Positions 62,701 to 64,000 of a stretch of DNA of 64,000 bases are shown one piece after another. The notes under the pieces are model-generated. The model searched no databases, was not told the DNA's origin, and was given only the letters and a program-made list of their open reading frames with translations. The stretch is from Certhia americana (taxonomy: Eukaryota; Chordata; Aves; Passeriformes; Certhiidae). The stretch is taken from positions 104,877,406 through 104,941,405 of the forward strand of contig CM031858.1 in the NCBI GenBank assembly GCA_018697195.1, written 5' to 3'. The position numbers and the translations under genes are program-made. Numbering within the stretch: position 1 is the first letter of the stretch; each line of letters begins with the position of its first letter.

Positions 62701-64000
62701 AGATATTTAATGTGGATCAGTGTTAGTTTCTTTTTATAGGAAGTTTATTTTATGTATATGTGTTACTTACAAAGCATACAACTTGCACATTTGCAAACAT
62801 AAAAGTAATACTAAAATTCCTTTGGATTAAAAGAAAAAAAATTGGGTTTCCTTTTCCTTCTTTATTATCTACGGTTGTGTTATCTTTCCCTCATCCATAT
62901 CATCTCAGTCTAGAGCCAAGTAATGTTCCTTAAGCGGAAATAAGAGATTCTGCCAAGAATTTCTCAATGTAAAATCCCCTTTTCATATTATCAAGACTCA
63001 TGGAAAATAATTTTTTCTCAGTTGGAGTGTTATCTGCTTTGGCTGAGGAGTGTGTTTTGAAAGAAACAAGGTGTGAAAAAATGTCACTCTCTGTTTCATC
63101 CAGGCTGGTATCATCTGTCATGTGTATTGCTATTATTTATTTAGCTGGACTGAGCAGCAGTTTGTTTTTATTTCATCTCTTTAACTTTTGACTTTGCTTC
63201 TCCAGAAGTCCTTTTGTCTCCCTCTTCATCAGCTTTGTCCTGTGTGAATGGAGCACCAGCATCTGTGGATACCATGGTCTACCCAGTTTTTATTTTGGTT
63301 CTTACAGGTGAAAAAAGGCAAGATGAAACAACGGAAAGGAGAAACACTTTCTGTTCCTGACTTGTAGAAAGGCAGGTCTTGAAAGTGTCTTTAATTTTCA
63401 AGAATATTGCTAGATGGAAAGAGTATTATTCTTTCTGAGTAATAAACTCTCTGCTTATTACAGAATACATTTCATTAGAAGATCACAAAATATGTCTCAA
63501 ACCAAATTAAAATCATTACCTTGTTTTCATGAAACCCTGATTATTGAAGAGATTTATCTGCAGTGACTCAGCATATCTGAGGATCTGAAACTGAGACCAA
63601 GATATTTTTGAAAGATGAGCCTGACCACTGTAGCTAAGAATATTAATTCTTTAAAAGACATTTCAAATATTTTACTTTCTGAAACATTACTCTCGGTTCC
63701 CTTAATGTCACTGAGAGATCTTCCCAGTCAGAGTGAAAGGTAAGGCAGGTGTACTGTACCACAGACAAGTCCACCCCTGACTAGACCAAATGCAAACCCT
63801 GCAGAAATGTGGTGGGGCTGTAGGGAAGGAGGAGTGGATAAGGTTCCTGTTGCTAAATATGGGCTCATCACGCTTATCTTCAAATGCATATTCTGTCTCT
63901 GCGAGGTGGTCTCACAATGATGTGGAGTCCTTCCGTTTGGCTGTACTATAAAGGGACTTCAGGTAGTGTTTGCCACCACTTCTTGTGAATTCTGTGCACT
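59722..64000. other. Unique sequence, no gene recognised
   Basis: No repeat family, RNA or exon recognised in 4.3 kb. Donor-like GTAAG sites at 62401 and 63740 lack good acceptors. An ACTATAAAGGG TATA-like sequence at about 63946 lies close to the window edge, where a promoter could not be judged. Confidence 0.45.

Overview
This window looks like non-coding DNA from a bird, most likely a gene desert or one very large intron on an AT-rich macrochromosome. The evidence is the repeat content: several 3'-end fragments of CR1 LINEs, recognised from remembered avian CR1 text (the 'pile of facts' around the ATTCTATGATTCT tail and the conserved 3' UTR), and three solo LTRs of one common avian endogenous retrovirus LTR group. 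Passerine or another neoavian is a guess. No search could be run, so all family assignments come from memory of consensus sequences.

No protein-coding gene, rRNA or tRNA could be supported. The longest open frames (159 codons at 7991-8470 + and 26766-27245 -) are rich in F, I, L, S and C, as chance frames in AT-rich DNA are. Several others are read from repeats (1604-1984 from an old LINE, 12197-12634 from microsatellites, 52161-52451 from a CR1).

Layout: 1-13 kb holds an old LINE 3' fragment with a 33-base T tract beside it, a CR1 tail at 6.1 kb, and a compound microsatellite at 12.0-12.3 kb broken by a 10-N gap. 13-25 kb holds two solo LTRs (13.2-13.8 and 23.6-24.2 kb), the second with a clean 5-bp target-site duplication, and a poly-C tract. 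25-41 kb is mostly unique sequence with a 12-bp perfect inverted repeat, a (TA)n block, an internal CR1 fragment, small tandem duplications and a decayed 33-bp minisatellite at 40.9 kb. 41-64 kb holds two long T tracts, four CR1 fragments (48.5, 50.5, 52.2 and 58.6 kb), the third solo LTR (56 kb), and two splice-flanked open blocks that are the only candidate exons worth testing (57363-57493 + and 59458-59721 -).

No genes act together here. The clearest result is a record of retroelement insertion, loss of retroviral interiors by LTR-LTR recombination, and replication slippage. I found no convincing sign of an undescribed biological system. The best leads for hidden function are the two candidate exons, one exon-like reading frame at 34733-34972, and one possible CTCF site.
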